Assembly (NCBI RefSeq): GCF_030519475.1
Contig: NZ_JAUMKD010000001.1
Span: 434,001-498,000 of the forward strand
DNA: 64,000 bases
Direction: 5' to 3'
DNA from: Micromonospora sp. C28SCA-DRY-2
Lineage (GTDB): Bacteria; Actinomycetota; Actinomycetes; Mycobacteriales; Micromonosporaceae
This document shows positions 62,635 to 64,000 of the stretch, piece by piece. Both the position numbers and the translations under genes were made by a program. Below the pieces are notes generated by a model. The model worked only from the letters and a program-made list of their open reading frames with translations, made no database searches and was not told the origin of the DNA. How positions within the stretch are numbered: the first letter of the stretch is position 1; the number at the start of each line of letters is the position of its first letter.

Positions 62635-63927
62635 TCAGCTGACCGTCCTCGGCTGCGTGGAGAGCAGCACCTGGGTCCAGCCGGACGCGTCGACCGGGTC
62701 GCTCAGGTGGTACTGGACGTCACTGCCGTCCAGGTCGTACGGGTTGACGTCGTGGTAGTGGTACATGCCGCCGGAGGAGGTGCGGCCGAAGTAGATGCCG
62801 CCGCCCGGCGACATCAGGTGGGTGAAGCCCCAGCCGTCGGCGTCGAGCGTCGCCGGGTTCCAGTCGTCCGGCCCGTTGATCTTGTAGGACCGGAGGGTGC
62901 CCGCGCTGGTGGTGCCCAGGATCCAGTTGGTCCCGGTCGCGGTCAGGGTGTTCAGCGTGAAGCCGCTGCCGATCAGGGTGTTGGTGTTGATGGTCACGGA
63001 GTGGGTTCCCACGGTGACGCCGTAGCGGCGCAGCTGGCCGTCGGCGATGCCGAACAGGTTGCCGGCCCCGTCGTAGGCGAGCAGGTCGCTGGTCCAGCCC
63101 TTCGAGCCGATCTCGACGGGCGCGTCGAAGGTGAGGGACTCGTTGTTGGTACGGACGTCGACCCGGTAGAGCTTGCCGGCGGTGGAGGTGACCAGGATCG
63201 TGTTGAAGTTCATCGTGGCCATCGCCTTCGGCGTGAAGCCCAGGGTGGCGGTGGAGATGACCGGCCCGAAGGTGCGGTCCCCGGTGCCCGCGTCGATCAC
63301 GGAGTAGGTCATCCGGCCGTCCGGCAGCACGCCGTAGACGGAGGCGTTCCCGGCCACGTGATCCGCCGACCACCAGCTCGTCCGCTTCTGCGCGCCGGCC
63401 CAGCTGAAGCTGAAGTGGATGTGGTCGGTGTGCGGGTTGGCACCGCTGTAGGTCTGCCAGCCGGCCGAGGGCTCGTACGCCTTCCAGATCTTGTTGTTCC
63501 AGATGATGTACATCATGCCGAGCCGGCGCGCCATCGCGTGCCGGTTGCCGTACGAATCGGTGGCGAGCAGCCAGTTAAGCAGATCGGTGGCGTCCGCCCG
63601 CTGCCCGGCGTCGTAGTAGTTGAAGTGGTAGTCGAGGGCCCGGCCCTCCTTGTGTTCACTGGTCCCGCCGCTGCCGCAGTCCCGGCCGATGCCCCAGGTG
63701 TGGGAGCCGTAGGTCGCGTTGAGCAGGTCCTTGAAGCCGACCACGCCCGGCTTAGCCGTGGGGTCGCAGGTGTCCTGGCCGTCGTAGGCGGCGTAACCGT
63801 CGATCCGGGAGCCGAAGGCGGGGGTGCTGGGGGCGGCCAGGGCAGTCGTCGGCGCGGCGACGACGGTCGCCGCCAGGGCGGTGGTCACGGCGGCGGCCAG
63901 GCCGGCCATCCGGAGCAGACTTCTCAC
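62635..63927 (-). CDS. Secreted M15-like metallopeptidase with tachylectin-type propeller tail
   Basis: A 430-residue exported protein. The signal peptide ends near ALA-APS (residue 32). The first domain (about 35-180) has the M15/VanY-type zinc pattern SxHxxGxAxD, here SEHKEGRALD with His92 and Asp99, and a later HIH (169-171). These enzymes cut peptides in peptidoglycan. The second half is a Tachylectin-2-like propeller (VYGVLPDGRMTYSVIDAGTG, LYRVDVRTNNE, GIADGQLRRYGV), probably a sugar- or wall-binding module. GTG start with AAAGGA 8 nt upstream. The exact cleavage site is unknown. Confidence 0.83.
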   Translation of the reverse strand: MRSLLRMAGLAAAVTTALAATVVAAPTTALAAPSTPAFGSRIDGYAAYDGQDTCDPTAKPGVVGFKDLLNATYGSHTWGIGRDCGSGGTSEHKEGRALDYHFNYYDAGQRADATDLLNWLLATDSYGNRHAMARRLGMMYIIWNNKIWKAYEPSAGWQTYSGANPHTDHIHFSFSWAGAQKRTSWWSADHVAGNASVYGVLPDGRMTYSVIDAGTGDRTFGPVISTATLGFTPKAMATMNFNTILVTSTAGKLYRVDVRTNNESLTFDAPVEIGSKGWTSDLLAYDGAGNLFGIADGQLRRYGVTVGTHSVTINTNTLIGSGFTLNTLTATGTNWILGTTSAGTLRSYKINGPDDWNPATLDADGWGFTHLMSPGGGIYFGRTSSGGMYHYHDVNPYDLDGSDVQYHLSDPVDASGWTQVLLSTQPRTVS

Positions 63928-64000
63928 GTACGGTGTCCTTTCCCGGGACTGGAAAAACGGAAATCAGACGATGCGCCAGAGGTCGAGCCGCGGATCATCC

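Overview
The window is high-GC actinobacterial chromosome of Micromonospora type. GTG starts are frequent, coding density is high, and neighbouring genes often overlap by GTGA, ATGA or TGATG. The gene order dxs - TrmA-like methyltransferase - APC permease - ceoB - ceoC - DUF3159 - OB-fold - DUF3710 - dut - DUF3093 - DUF4193 - cei-like - suhB - sigA - sigB - ideR matches, strand for strand, what I remember of Mycobacterium tuberculosis Rv2682c to Rv2711. I saw no tRNA, rRNA, CRISPR array, transposase or phage gene, so this looks like stable core chromosome with lineage-specific insertions.

Layout. 1-2.8 kb: end of a fadA/fadB-type fatty-acid beta-oxidation operon. 3-8.2 kb: a Tyr/Gly/Pro-repeat membrane protein, a tandem pair of VOC proteins, a two-component system and a C39-like peptidase. 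8.2-18.2 kb: an accessory block with two membrane-anchored PQQ-type propeller paralogues, three paralogous polytopic GT-C-like membrane proteins and a lipoprotein. 18.3-35 kb: the conserved core, with isoprenoid synthesis (dxs), anhydroMurNAc recycling (anmK), RNA methylation, a KimA-like potassium transporter facing two TrkA-type RCK genes (ceoB, ceoC), dut, envelope and unknown-function genes, suhB and sigA. 35-46.4 kb: a helicase, TRIC channel, pseudouridine catabolism (psuG and a PfkB kinase), a BrnT-like toxin-antitoxin pair, LtrA, a HhH-GPD repair protein, a secreted subtilase, a methyltransferase and dtd. 46.5-51.3 kb: a 1232-residue subtilase followed by a TrmB/LuxR-type regulator. 51.4-60.3 kb: spo0M, sigB, an ArsR-SRPBCC-VOC operon, a lysine-acetylation pair (GNAT-acyl-CoA-synthetase fusion plus AcuC deacetylase), a rhodanese and ideR. 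60.3-64 kb: a lipoprotein, a DUF5522 protein, L-asparaginase and a secreted M15-like metallopeptidase with a propeller tail.

Themes. Many promoters look leaderless, with TANNNT ending 6-8 nt before the start codon. Strong GC hairpins sit at many operon ends. The most notable observations are a 195-bp stretch that is perfectly identical between sigA and sigB (probable gene conversion), the KimA-like permease/CeoBC arrangement as a candidate potassium-uptake module, a Pat-like acetyltransferase whose synthetase domain has lost the catalytic His segment, the triplicated GT-C/propeller cluster, and an ArsR operator made of two tandem 16-bp units.
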